This document shows positions 27,001-40,627 of a DNA stretch of 64,000 nt, piece after piece. The position numbers and the translations under genes were made by a program. The notes under the pieces are model-generated. The model was given only the letters and a program-made list of their open reading frames with translations, was not told the DNA's origin and ran no database searches. The stretch is from Pisaster brevispinus (taxonomy: Eukaryota > Echinodermata > Asteroidea > Forcipulatida > Asteriidae), in the NCBI GenBank assembly GCA_023634235.1, contig JAMKCF010000003.1, forward strand, positions 19,686,742 through 19,750,741, in the 5' to 3' direction. Position 1 is the stretch's first letter. Each line of letters opens with the position of its first letter.

Positions 27001-30000
27001 TTTGAATCATGATTTCACGAATGAGGTAGGAATTTCGCTTGTCTTTGCGTGAAACAGATAGTCCAGTGGTTGGGAGATAGTTTCTGATACATCGGGACCA
27101 CGGTTCGAATCCCGGCAGGGTCCTTGATTCACTTTTTCTTTTTTCTAAGTCTTTAGATTTGAATTATGATTTCACTTATGAGGTAGGAATTTCGCTAGTC
27201 TTTACGTGGAACACATAGCACAGTGGTTGGGAGATAGTTTACTAGCGGATCGGGACCACGGTTCGAATCCCGGCAGTGTCCTTGATTCACTTTTTCTTTT
27301 TTCTGAGCCTAAAGATTTGAATCATGATTTCACTTATGAGGTAAGAATTTCGCATGTCTTTGCGTGGAACACATAGCCCAGTGGTTGGGAGATAGTTTAC
27401 TAGCGGATCGGGACCACGGTTCGAATCCCGGCAGTGTCCTTGATTCACTTTTTCTTTTTTCAGAGTCTAAAGATTTGAATTATAATTTCACTTATGAGGT
27501 AAGAATTTCGCATGTCTTTGCGTGGAACAGATAGCCCAGTGGTCGGGAGATAGTTTCTGGTAGATCGGGACCAAGGTTCGAATCGGGGCAAGGTCCTTGA
27601 TTCACTTTTTTTTCTGAGTCTAAAGATTTGAATCATGATTTCACTCATGAGGTAGAAATTCCGCATGTCATTGCCTGGAACAGATAGCCCAGTGGTTGGG
27701 AGATAGTTTCTGGTGGGTCGGGACCACGGTTCGAATCCTGGCAAGGTCCATGAGTCTTTTTCTTTTTTTCTGAGTCTAAAGATTTGAATCATGATTTCAC
27801 TTATGAAGGTAGGAATTTCGCTTGTGTTTGCGTGGAACAGAGAGCCCAGTGGTTGGGAGATAGTTTCTGGTAGATCGGGACCACGGTTCGAATCCCGGTA
27901 GGGTCCTTGATTCACTTTTTCTTTTTTCTGAGTCTAAAGATTTCTAATCATGATTTCACCTATGAGGTAGGAATTTCGCATGTCTTTGCGTGGAACAGAT
28001 AGCCCTGTGGTTAGGAGATAGTTTACTAGAGGATCAGGACCACGGTTCGAATCCCGGTAGGGTCCTTGGCTCACTTTTTTTTCTGAGTCTAAAGATTTGA
28101 ATCATGATTTCACTTATGTCGTAAGAATTTCGCATGTCTTTGCGTGGAACAGATAGCCCAGTGGTTGGGAGATAGTTTCTGCTGAATAGGACAACGGTTC
28201 GAATTCCGGCAGTGTCCTTGATTCACTTTTTCTTTTTTCTGAGCCTAAAGATTTGAATCATGATTTCACTTATGAGGTAAGAATTTCGCATGTCTTTGCT
28301 TTGAACACATAGCCCAGTGGTTGGGAGATAGTTTCTGGTGGATCGGGACCACGGTTCGTATCCCGGCAAGGTCCATGATTCACTTTTTCTTTTTTCTGAG
28401 TCTTAAGCTTAGAATCATGTTTTCAATTATGAGGTAAGAATTTCGCATGTCTTTGCGTGGAACAGATAGCCCAGTGGTTGGGAAATAGTTTCTGGTGGAT
28501 CGGGACCACGGTTCGAATCCCGGCAAGGTCCTTGATTCACTTTTTCTTTTTTCTGAGTCTTAAGATTTGAATCATGATTTCACGAATGAGGTAGGATTTT
28601 CGCATGTCTTTGCGTTGAACAGATAGCCCAGTCGTTGGGAGTAGTTTCTGGTGGGTCGGGACCACGGTTCGAATCCCGGCAAGGTCCTTGATTCACTTTT
28701 TTTTTTTCTGAGTCTTAAGCTTAGAATCATGTTTTCAATTATGAGGTAAGAATTTCGCTTGTTTTTGCTTGGAACAGATAGCCCAGTGGTTGGGAGATAG
28801 TTTGTGGTGAATCGGGACCACGGTTCGAATCCCGGCAAGCTCCATGATTCACTTTTTGTTTTTTCTGAGTCTTAAGATTTGAATCATGATTTCTCGAAGG
28901 AGCTAGGAATTTCGCTTGTCATTGCGTGAAACAGATAGCCCAGTGGTTGGGAGATAGTTTTTGGTAAATCGGGACCACGGTTCGAATCCCGGCAGGGTCC
29001 TTGATTCACTTTTTCTTTTTTCTGAGTCTAAAGATTTGAATCATGATTTCACTTATGAGGTAGGAATTTCGCTTGTGTTTGCGTGGAACAGATAGCCCAG
29101 TGGTTGGGAGATAGTTTTTGGTGGATCGGGACCACGGTTCGAATCCCGGCAGTGTCCTTGATTCACTTTTTTTTCTGAGTCTAAAGATTTGAATCATGAT
29201 TTCACTTATGAGGTAAGAATTTCGCATGTCTTTGCGTGGAACAGATAGCCCAGTGGTTGGGAGATAGTTTCTGGTGAATAGGACAACGGTTCGAATTCCG
29301 GCAGTGTCCTTGATTCACCTTTTCTTTTTTCTGAGCCTAAAGATTTGAATCATGATTTCACTTATGAGGTAAGAATTTCGCATGTCTTTGCGTGGAACAC
29401 ATAGCCCAGTGGTTGGGAGATAGTTTACTAGCGGATCGGGACCACGGTTCGAATCCCGGCAGTGTCCTTGATTCACTTTTTCTTTTTTCTGAGTCTAAAG
29501 ATTTGAATTATGATTTCACTTATGAGGTAAGAATTTCGCATGTCTTTGCGTGGAACAGATAGCCCAGTGGTCGGGAGATAGTTTCTGGTAGATCGGGACC
29601 AAGGTTCGAATCCCGGCGGTGTCCTTGATTCACTTTTTTTTCTGAGTCTAAAGATTTGAATCATGATTTCACTCATGACGTAGAAATTCCGCTTGTCATT
29701 GCGTGGAACAGATAGCCCAGTGGTTGGGAGATAGTTTCTGGTGGGTCGGGACCACGGTTCGAATCCTGGCAAGGTCCATGAGTCTTTTTCTTTTTTTCTA
29801 AGTCTAAAGATTTGAATCATGATTTCACTTATGAGGTAGGAATTTCGCTTGTCTTTGCGTGGAACTGATAGCCCAGTGGTTGGGATATAGTTTCTGGTAG
29901 ATCGGGACCACGGTTCGAATCCCGGTAGGGTCCTTGATTCACTTTTACTTTTTTCTGAGTCTAAAGATTTGAATCATGATTTCACTTATGAGGTAGGATT

Positions 30001-33000
30001 TTCGCATGTCTTTGGGTGGAACAGATAGCCCAGTGGTTGGGAGATAGTTTCTGGTGGATCGGGACCACTGTTCGAATCCTGGTAGGGTCCTTGATTCACT
30101 TTTTCTTTTTTCTGAGTCTAAAGATTTGAATCATGATTTCACTTATGAGGTAGGAAATTCGCATGTCTTTGCGTTGAACAGATAGCCCAGTCGTTGGGAG
30201 TAGTTTCTTGTGGGTCGGGACCACGGTTCGAATCCCGGTAAGGTCCTTGATTCACTTTTTCTTTTTTCTGAGTATAAAGATTTGAATCATGATTTCACTT
30301 TTGAGGTAGGAATTTCGCATGTCTTTGGGTGGGACAGATAGCCCAATGTTTATGAGATAGTTTACTAGAGGATCGGGACCACGGTTCGAATCCCGCCAGT
30401 GTCCTTGATTCACTTTTTTTTCTCAGTCTAAAGATTTGAATCATGATTTCACTTATGAGGTAGGAATTTCGCATGTCTTTGGGTGGAACAGATAGCCCAG
30501 TGGTTGGGAGATAGTTTCTGGTGGATCAGGACCACTGTTCGAATCCTGGTAGGGTCCTTGATTCACTTTTTCTTTTTTCTGAGTCTAAAGATTTGAATCA
30601 TGATTTCACTTATGAGGTAGGAATTTCGCATGTCTTTGCGTTGAACAGATAGCCCAGTCGTTGGGAGTAGTTTCTGGTGGGTCGGGACCACGGTTCGAAT
30701 CCCGGCAAGGTCCTTGATTCACTTTTTTTTCTGGATATAAAGATTTGAATCATGATTTCACTTATGAGGTAAGAATTTCGCATGTCTTTGCGTGGAACAG
30801 ATAGCCCAGTGGTTGGGAAATAGTTTCTGGTGGATCGGGACCAAGGTTCGAATCCCGGCAAGGTCCTTGATTCACTTTTTCTTTTTTCTGAGTCTTAAGC
30901 TTAGAATCATGTTTTCAATTATGAGGTAAGAATTTCGCTTGTTTTTGCTTGGAACAGATAGCCCAGTGGTTGGGAGATAGTTTGTGGTGAATGGGGACCA
31001 CGGTTCGAATCCCGGCAAGCTCCATGATTCACTTTTTGTTTTTTCTGAGTCTTAAGATTTGAATCATGATTTCTCGAAGGAGCTAGGAATTTCGCTTGTC
31101 ATTGCGTGAAACAGATAGCCCAGTGGTTGGGAGATAGTTTTTGGTAAATCGGGACCACGGTTCGAATCCCGGCAGGGTCCTTGATTCACTTTTTCTTTTT
31201 TCTGAGTCTAAAGATTTGAATCATGATTTCACTTATGAGGTAGGAATTTCGCTTGTGTTTGCGTGGAACAGATAGCCCAGTGGTTGGGAGATAGTTTTTG
31301 GTGGATCGGGACCACGGTTCGAATCCCGGCAGTGTCCTTGATTCACTTTTTTTTTCTGAGTCTAAAGATTTGAATCATGATTTCACTTATGAGGTAAGAA
31401 TTTCGCATGTCTTTGCGTGGAACAGATAGCCCAGTGGTTGGGAGATAGTTTACTAGCGGATCGGGACCACGGTTCGAATCCCGGCAGTGTCCTTGATTCA
31501 CTTTTTCTTTTTTCAGAGTCTAAAGATTTGAATTATGATTTCACTTATGAGGTAAGAATTTCGCATGTCTTTGCGTGGAACAGATAGCCCAGTGGTCGGG
31601 AGATAGTTTCTGGTAGATCGGGACCAAGGTTCGAATCCCGGCGGTGTCCTTGATTCACTTTTTGTTTTTTCTGAGTCTTAAGATTTGAATCATGATTTCT
31701 CGAAGGAGCTAGGAATTTCGCTTGTCATTGCGTGAAACAGATAGCCCAGTGGTTGGGAGATAGTTTTTGGTAAATCGGGACCACGGTTCGAATCCCGGCA
31801 GGGTCCTTGATTCACTTTTTCTTTTTTCTGAGTCTAAAGATTTGAATCATGATTTCACTTATGAGGTAGGAATTTCGCTTGTGTTTGCGTGGAACAGATA
31901 GCCCAGTGGTTGGGAGATAGTTTTTGGTGGATCGGGACCACGGTTCGAATCCCGGCAGTGTCCTTGATTCACTTTTTTTTTCTGAGTCTTAAGATTTGAA
32001 TCATGATTTCACTTATGAGGTAAGAATTTCGCATGTCTTTGCGTGGAACAGATAGCCCAGTGGTTGGGAGATAGTTTCTGGTGAATAGGACAACGGTTCG
32101 AATTCCGGCAGTGTCCTTGATTCACTTTTTCTTTTTTCTGAGCCTAAAGATTTGAATCATGATTTCACTTATGAGGTAAGAATTTCGCATGTCTTTGCGT
32201 GGAACACATAGCCCAGTGGTTGGGAGATAGTTTACTAGCGGATCGGGACCACGGTTCGAATCCCGGCAGTGTCCTTGATTCACTTTTTCTTTTTTCAGAG
32301 TCTAAAGATTTGAATTATGATTTCACTTATGAGGTAAGAATTTCGCATGTCTTTGCGTGGAACAGATAGCCCAGTGGTCGGGAGATAGTTTCTGGTAGAT
32401 CGGGACCAAGGTTCGAATCCCGGCGGTGTCCTTGATTCACTTTTTTTTCTGAGTCTAAAGATTTGAATCATGATTTCACTCATGACGTAGAAATTCCGCT
32501 TGTCATTGCGTGGAACTGATAGCCCAGTGGTTGGGATATAGTTTCTGGTAGATCGGGACCACGGTTCGAATCCCGGTAGGGTCCTTGATTCACTTTTACT
32601 TTTTTCTGAGTCTAAAGATTTGAATCATGATTTCACTTATGAGGTAGGAATTTCGCATGTCTTTGGGTGGAACAGATAGCCCAGTGGTTGGGAGATAGTT
32701 TCTGGTGGATCGGGACCACTGTTCGAATCCTGGTAGGGTCCTTGATTCACTTTTTCTTTTTTCTGAGTCTAAAGATTTGAATCATGATTTCACTTATGAG
32801 GTAGGAAATTCGCATGTCTTTGCGTTGAACAGATAGCCCAGTCGTTGGGAGTAGTTTCTGGTGGGTCGGGACCACGGTTCGAATCCCGGTAAGGTCCTTG
32901 ATTCACTTTTTCTTTTTTCTGAGTATAAAGATTTGAATCATGATTTCACTTTTGAGGTAGGAATTTCGCATGTCTTTGGGTGGGACAGATAGCCCAATGT

Positions 33001-36000
33001 TTATGAGATAGTTTACTAGAGGATCGGGACCACGGTTCGAATCCCGCCAGTGTCCTTGATTCACTTTTTTTTCTCAGTCTAAAGATTTGAATCATGATTT
33101 CACTTATGAGGTAGGAATTTCGCATGTCTTTGGGTGGAACAGATAGCCCAGTGGTTGGGAGATAGTTTCTGGTGGATCGGGACCACTGTTCGAATCCTGG
33201 TAGGGTCCTTGATTCACTTTTTCTTTTTTCTGAGTCTAAAGATTTGAATCATGATTTCACTTATGAGGTAGGAATTTCGCATGTCTTTGCGTTGAACAGA
33301 TAGCCCAGTCGTTGGGAGTAGTTTCTGGTGGGTCGGGACCACGGTTCGAATCCCGGCAAGGTCCTTGATTCACTTTTTTTCTGGATATAAAGATTTGAAT
33401 CATGATTTCACTTATGAGGTAAGAATTTCGCATGTCTTTGCGTGGAACAGATAGCCCAGTGGTTGGGAAATAGTTCTTGGTGGATCGGGACCACGGTTCG
33501 AATCCCGGCAAGGTCCTTGATTCACTTTTTCTTTTTTCAGAGTCTAAAGATTTGAATTATGATTTCACTTATGAGGTAAGAATTTCGCATGTCTTTGCGT
33601 GGAACAGATAGCCCAGTGGTTGGGAGATAGTTTCTGGTGGATCGGGACCACGGTTCGAATCCCGGCAAGGTCCATGATTCACTTTTTCTTTTTTCTGAGT
33701 CTTAAGATTTGAATCATGATTTCACGAATGAGGTAGGAATTTCGCTTGTCTTTGCGTGGAACTGATAGCCCAGTGGTTGGGATATAGTTTCTGGTAGATC
33801 GGGACCACGGTTCGAATCCCGGTAGCGTCCTTGATTCACTTTTACTTTTTTCTGAGTCTAAAGATTTGAATCATGATTTCACTTATGAGGTAGGAATTTC
33901 GCATGTCTTTGGGTGGAACAGATAGCCCAGTGGTTGGGAGATAGTTTCTGGTGGATCGGGACCACTGTTCGAATCCTGGTAGGGTCCTTGATTCACTTTT
34001 TTCTTTTTTCTGAGTCTAAAGATTTGAATCATGATTTCACCTATGAGGTAGGAAATTCGCATGTCTTTGCGTTGAACAGATAGCCCAGTCGTTGGGAGTA
34101 GTTTCTGGTGGGTCGGGACCACGGTTCGAATCCCGGTAAGGTCCTTGATTCACTTTTTCTTTTTTCTGAGTATAAAGATTTGAATCATGATTTCACTTTT
34201 GAGGTAGGAATTTCGCATGTCTTTGGGTGGGACAGATAGCCCAATGTTTATGAGATAGTTTCTGGTGGATCGGGACCACGGTTCGAATCCCGGCAGTGTC
34301 CTTGATTCACTTTTTTTTCTGAGTCTAAAGATTTGAATCATGATTTCACTTATGACGTAAGAATTTCGCATGTCTTTGCTTTGAACACATAGCCCAGTGG
34401 TTGGGAGATAGTTTCTGGTGGATCGGGACCACGGTTCGAATCCCGGCAAGGTCCATGATTCACTTTTTCTTTTTTCTGAGTCTTAAGATTTGAATCATGA
34501 TTTCACGAATGAGGTAGGAATTTCGCTTGTCTTTGCGTGAAACAGATAGTCCAGTGGTTGGGAGATAGTTTCTGATACATCGGGATCACGGTTCGAATCC
34601 CGGCAGGGTCCTTGATTCACTTTTTCTTTTTTCTAAGTCTTTAGATTTGAATTATGATTTCACTTATGAGGTAGGAATTTCGCTTGTCTTTACGTGGAAC
34701 ACATAGCACAGTGGTTGGGAGATAGTTTACTAGCGGATCGGGACCACGGTTCGAATCCCGGCAGTGTCCTTGATTCACTTTTTCTTTTTTCTGAGCCTAA
34801 AGATTTGAATCATGATTTCACTTATGAGGTAAGAATTTCGCATGTCTTTGCGTGGAACACATAGCCCAGTGGTTGGGAGATAGTTTACTAGCGGATCGGG
34901 ACCACGGTTCGAATCCCGGCAGTGTCCTTGATTCACTTTTTCTTTTTTCAGAGTCTAAAGATTTGAATTATAATTTCACTTATGAGCTAAGAATTTCGCA
35001 TGTCTTTGCGTGGAACAGATAGCCCAGTGGTCGGGAGATAGTTTCTGGTAGATCGGGACCAAGGTTCGAATCGGGGCAAGGTCCTTGATTCACTTTTTTT
35101 TCTGAGTCTAAAGATTTGAATCATGATTTCACTCATGAGGTAGAAATTCCGCATGTCATTGCCTGGAACAGATAGCCCAGTGGTTGGGAGATAGTTTCTG
35201 GTGGGTCGGGACCACGGTTCGAATCCTGGCAAGGTCCGTGAGTCTTTTTCTTTTTTTCTGAGTCTAAAGATTTGAATCATGATTTCACTTATGAGGTAGG
35301 AATTTCGTTTGTGTTTGCGTGGAACAGATAGCCCAGTGGTTGGGAGATAGTTTCTGGTAGATCGGGACCACGGTTCGAATCCCGGTAGGGTCCTTGATTC
35401 ACTTTTTTGTTTTTTCTGAGTCTAAAGATTTCTAATCATGATTTCACCTATGAGGTAGGAATTTCGCATGTCTTTGCGTGGAACAGATAGCCCTGTGGTT
35501 AGGAGATAGTTTACTAGAGGATCAGGACCACGGTTCGAATCCCGGTAGGGTCCTTGGCTCACTTTTTTTTTCTGAGTCTAAAGATTTGAATCATGATTTC
35601 ACTTATGTCGTAAGAATTTCGCATGTCTTTGCGTGGAACAGATAGCCCAGTGGTTGGGAGATAGTTTCTGGTGGATCGGGACCACTGTTCGAATCCTGGT
35701 AGGGTCCTTGATTCACTTTTTCTTTTTTCTGAGTCTAAAGATTTGAATCATGATTTCACTTATGAGGTAGGAATTTCGCATGTCTTTGCGTTGAACAGAT
35801 AGCCCAGTCGTTGGGAGTAGTTTCTGGTGGGTCGGGACCACGGTTCGAATCCCGGCAAGGTCCTTGATTCACTTTTTTTCTGGATATAAAGATTTGAATC
35901 ATGATTTCACTTATGAGGTAGGAATTTCGCATGTCTTTGCGTGGAACAGATAGCCCAGTGGTTGGGAAATAGTTTCTGGTGGATCGGGACCACGGTTCGA

Positions 36001-39000
36001 ATCCCGGCAAGGTCCTTGATTCACTTTTTCTTTTTTCTGAGTCTTAAGCTTAGAATCATGTTTTCAATTATGAGGTAAGAATTTCGCTTGTTTTTGCTTG
36101 GAACAGATAGCCCAGTGGTTGGGAGATAGTTTGTGGTGAATCGGGACCACGGTTCGAATCCCGGCAAGCTCCATGATTCACTTTTTGTTTTTTCTGAGTC
36201 TTAAGATTTGAATCATGATTTCTCGAAGGAGCTAGGAATTTCGCTTGTCATTGCGTGAAACAGATAGCCCAGTGGTTGGGAGATAGTTTTTGGTAAATCG
36301 GGACCACGGTTCGAATCCCGGCAGGGTCCTTGATTCACTTTTTCTTTTTTCTGAGTCTAAAGATTTGAATCATGATTTCACTTATGAGGTAGGAATTTCG
36401 CTTGTGTTTGCGTGGAACAGATAGCCCAGTGGTTGGGAGATAGTTTTTGGTGGATCGGGACCACGGTTCGAATCCCGGCAGTGTCCTTGATTCACTTTTT
36501 TTTTCTGAGTCTAAAGATTTGAATCATGATTTCACTTATGAGGTAAGAATTTCGCATGTCTTTGCGTGGAACAGATAGCCCAGTGGTTGGGAGATAGTTT
36601 CTGGTGAATAGGACAACGGTTCGAATTCCGGCAGTGTCCTTGATTCACTTTTTCTTTTTTCTGAGCCTAAAGATTTGAATCATGATTTCACTTATGAGGT
36701 AAGAATTTCGCATGTCTTTGCGTGGAACACATAGCCCAGTGGTTGGGAGATAGTTTACTAGCGGATCGGGACCACGGTTCGAATCCCGGCAGTGTCCTTG
36801 ATTCACTTTTTCTTTTTTCAGAGTCTAAAGATTTGAATTATGATTTCACTTATGAGGTAAGAATTTCGCATGTCTTTGCGTGGAACAGATAGCCCAGTGG
36901 TCGGGAGATAGTTTCTGGTAGATCGGGAACAAGGTTCGAATCCCGGCGGTGTCCTTGATTCACTTTTTTTTCTGAGTCTAAAGATATGAATCATGATTTC
37001 ACTCATGACGTACAAATTCCGCTTGTCATTGCGTGGAACAGATAGCCCAGTGGTTGGGAGATAGTTTCTGGTGGGTCGGGACCACGGTTCGAATCCTGGC
37101 AAGGTCCATGAGTCTTTTTCTTTTTTTCTAAGTCTAAAGATTTGAATCATGATTTCACTTATGAGGTAGGAATTTCGCTTGTCTTTGCGTGGAACTGATA
37201 GCCCAGTGGTTGGGAGATAGTTTCTGGTGGATCGGGACCACTGTTCGAATCCTGGTAGGGTCCTTGATTCACTTTTTTCTTTTTTCTGAGTCTAAAGATT
37301 TGAATCATGATTTCACCTATGAGGTAGGAAATTCGCATGTCTTTGCGTTGAACAGATAGCCCAGTCGTTGGGAGTAGTTTCTGGTGGGTCGGGACCACGG
37401 TTCGAATCCCGGTAAGGCCCTTGATTCACTTTTTCTTTTTTCTGAGTATAAAGATTTCAATCATGATTTCACTTTTGAGGTAGGAATTTCGCATGTCTTT
37501 GGGTGGGACAGATAGCCCAATGTTTATGAGATAGTTTACTAGAGGATCGGGACCACGGTTCGAATCCCGCCAGTGTCCTTGATTCACTTTTTTTTCTCAG
37601 TCTAAAGATTTGAATCATGTTTTCACTTATGAGGTAAGAATTTCGCATGTCTTTGCGTGGAACAGATAGCCCAGTGGTTGGGAGATAGTTTCTGGTGGAT
37701 CGGGACCACGGTTCGAATCCCGGCAGTGTCCTTGATTCACTTTTTTTTCTGAGTCTAAAGATTTGAATCATGATTTCACTTATGACGTAAGAATTTCGCA
37801 TGTCTTTGCTTTGAACACATAGCCCAGTGGTTGGGAGATAGTTTCTGGTGGATCGGGACCACGGTTCGAATCCCGGCAAGGTCCATGATTCACTTTTTCT
37901 TTTTTCTGAGTCTTTAGATTTGAATCATGATTTCACGAATGAGGTAGGAATTTCGCTTGTCTTTGCGTGAAACAGATAGTCCAGTGGTTGGGAGATAGTT
38001 TCTGATACATCGGGACCACGGTTCGAATCCCGGCAGGGTCCTTGATTCACTTTTTCTTTTTTTTAAGTCTTTAGATTTGAATTATGATTTCACTTATGAG
38101 GTAGGAATTTCGCTTGTCTTTACGTGGAACACATAGCACAGTGGTTGGGAGATAGTTTACTAGCGGATCGGGACCACGGTTCGAATCCCGGCAGTGTCCT
38201 TGATTCACTTTTTCTTTTTTCTGAGCCTAAAGATTTGAATCATGATTTCACTTATGAGGTAAGAATTTCGCATGTCTTTGCGTGGAACACATAGCCCAGT
38301 GGTTGGGAGATAGTTTACTAGCGGATCGGGACCACGGTTCGAATCCCGGCAGTGTCCTTGATTCACTTTTTCTTTTTTCAGAGTCTAAAGATTTGAATTA
38401 TAATTTCACTTATGAGCTAAGAATTTCGCATGTCTTTGCGTGGAACAGATAGCCCAGTGGTCGGGAGATAGTTTCTGGTAGATCGGGACCAAGGTTCGAA
38501 TCGGGGCAAGGTCCTTGATTCACTTTTTTTTCTGAGTCTAAAGATTTGAATCATGATTTCACTCATGAGGTAGAAATTCCGCATGTCATTGCCTGGAACA
38601 GATAGCCCAGTGGTTGGGAGATAGTTTCTGGTGGGTCGGGACCACGGTTCGAATCCTGGCAAGGTCCATGAGTCTTTTTCTTTTTTTCTGAGTCTAAAGA
38701 TTTGAATCATGATTTCACTTATGAGGTAGGAATTTCGTTTGTGTTTGCGTGGAACAGATAGCCCAGTGGTTGGGAGATATTTTCTGGTAGATCGGGACCA
38801 CGGTTCGAATCCCGGTAGGGTCCTTGATTCACTTTTTTGTTTTTTCTGAGTCTAAAGATTTCTAATCATGATTTCACCTATGAGGTAGGAATTTCGCATG
38901 TCTTTGCGTGGAACAGATAGCCCTGTGGTTAGGAGATAGTTTACTAGAGGATCAGGACCACGGTTCGAATCCCGGTAGGGTCCTTGGCTCACTTTTTTTT

Positions 39001-40627
39001 CTGAGTCTAAAGATTTGAATCATGATTTCACTTATGTCGTAAGAATTTCGCATGTCTTTGCGTGGAACAGATAGCCCAGTGGTTGGGAGATAGTTTCTGG
39101 TGAATAGGACAACGGTTCGAATTCCGGCAGTGTCCTTGATTCACTTTTTCTTTTTTCTGAGCCTAAAGATTTGAATCATGATTTCACTTATGAGGTAAGA
39201 ATTTCGCATGTCTTTGCTTTGAACACATAGCCCAGTGGTTGGGAGATAGTTTCTGGTGGATCGGGACCACGGTTCGATTCCCGGCAAGGTCCATGATTCA
39301 CTTTTTCTTTTTTCTGAGTCTTAAGATTTGAATCATGATTTCACGAATGAGGTAGGAATTTCGCTTGTCTTTGCGTGAAACAGATAGTCCAGTGGTTGGG
39401 AGATAGTTTCTGATACATCGGGACCAGGGTTCGAATCCCGGCAGGGTCCTTGATTCACTTTTTCTTTTTACTAAGTCTTTAGATTTGAATTATGATTTCA
39501 CTTATGAGGTAGGAATTTCGCTTGTCTTTACGTGGAACACATAGCACAGTGGTTGGGAGATAGTTTACTAGCGGATCGGGACCACGGTTCGAATCCCGGC
39601 AGTGTCCTTGATTCACTTTTTCTTTTTTCTGAGCCTAAAGATTTGAATCATGATTTCACTTATGAGGTAAGAATTTCGCATGTCTTTGCGTGGAACACAT
39701 AGCCCAGTGGTTGGGAGATAGTTTACTAGCGTATCGGGACCACGGTTCGAATCCCGGCAGTGTCCTTGATTCACTTTTTCTTTTTTCAGAGTCTAAAGAT
39801 TTGAATTATAATTTCACTTATGAGGTAAGAATTTCGCATGTCTTTGCGTGGAACAGATAGCCCAGTGGTCGGGAGATAGTTTCTGGTAGATCGGGACCAA
39901 GGTTCGAATCGGGGCAAGGTCCTTGATTCACTTTTTTTCTGAGTTTAAAGATTTGAATCATGATTTCACTCATGAGGTAGAAATTCCGCATGTCATTGCC
40001 TGGAACAGATAGCCCAGTGGTTGGGAGATAGTTTCTGGTGGGTCGGGACCACGGTTCGAATCCTGGCAAGGTCCATAAGTCTTTTTCTTTTTTTCTGAGT
40101 CTAAAGATTTGAATCATGATTTCACTTATGAGGTAGGAATTTCGCTTGTGTTTGCGTGGAACAGATAGCCCAGTGGTTGGGAGATAGTTTCTGGTAGATC
40201 GGGACCACGGTTCGAATCCCGGTAGGGTCCTTGATTCACTTTTTCTTTTTTCTGAGTCTAAAGATTTCTAATCATGATTTCACCTATGAGGTAGGAATTT
40301 CGCATGTCTTTGCGTGGAACAGATAGCCCTGTGGTTAGGAGATAGTTTACTAGAGGATCGGGACCACGGTTCGAATCCCGGTAGGGTCCTTGGCTCACTT
40401 TTTTTTCTGAGTCTAAAGATTTGAATCATGATTTCACTTATGTCGTAAGAATTTCGCATGTCTTTGCGTGGAACAGATAGCCCAGTGGTTGGGAGATAGT
40501 TTCTGGTGAATAGGACAACGGTTCGAATCTTGGCAAGGTCCTTGATTCACTTTTTTTCTGGATATAAAGATTTGAATCATGATTTCACTTATGAGGTAAG
40601 AATTTCGCATGTCTTTGCGTGGAACAG
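21001..40627 (+). repeat. satellite section with shuffled multi-monomer cassettes
   Basis: Blocks here recur at several displacements: about 468 bp (GATTTCTAATCATG monomers near 21,857 and 22,325), 1,402 bp (23,875 against 25,277), about 2,499 bp (33,257 against 35,756) and about 3.3-3.4 kb (33,883 against 37,159; 34,987 against 38,417). The displacements are not identical because some copies lack a monomer; for example the segment near 34,240 joins two monomer types that are separate near 37,520. No non-satellite sequence is inserted. Confidence 0.8.
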
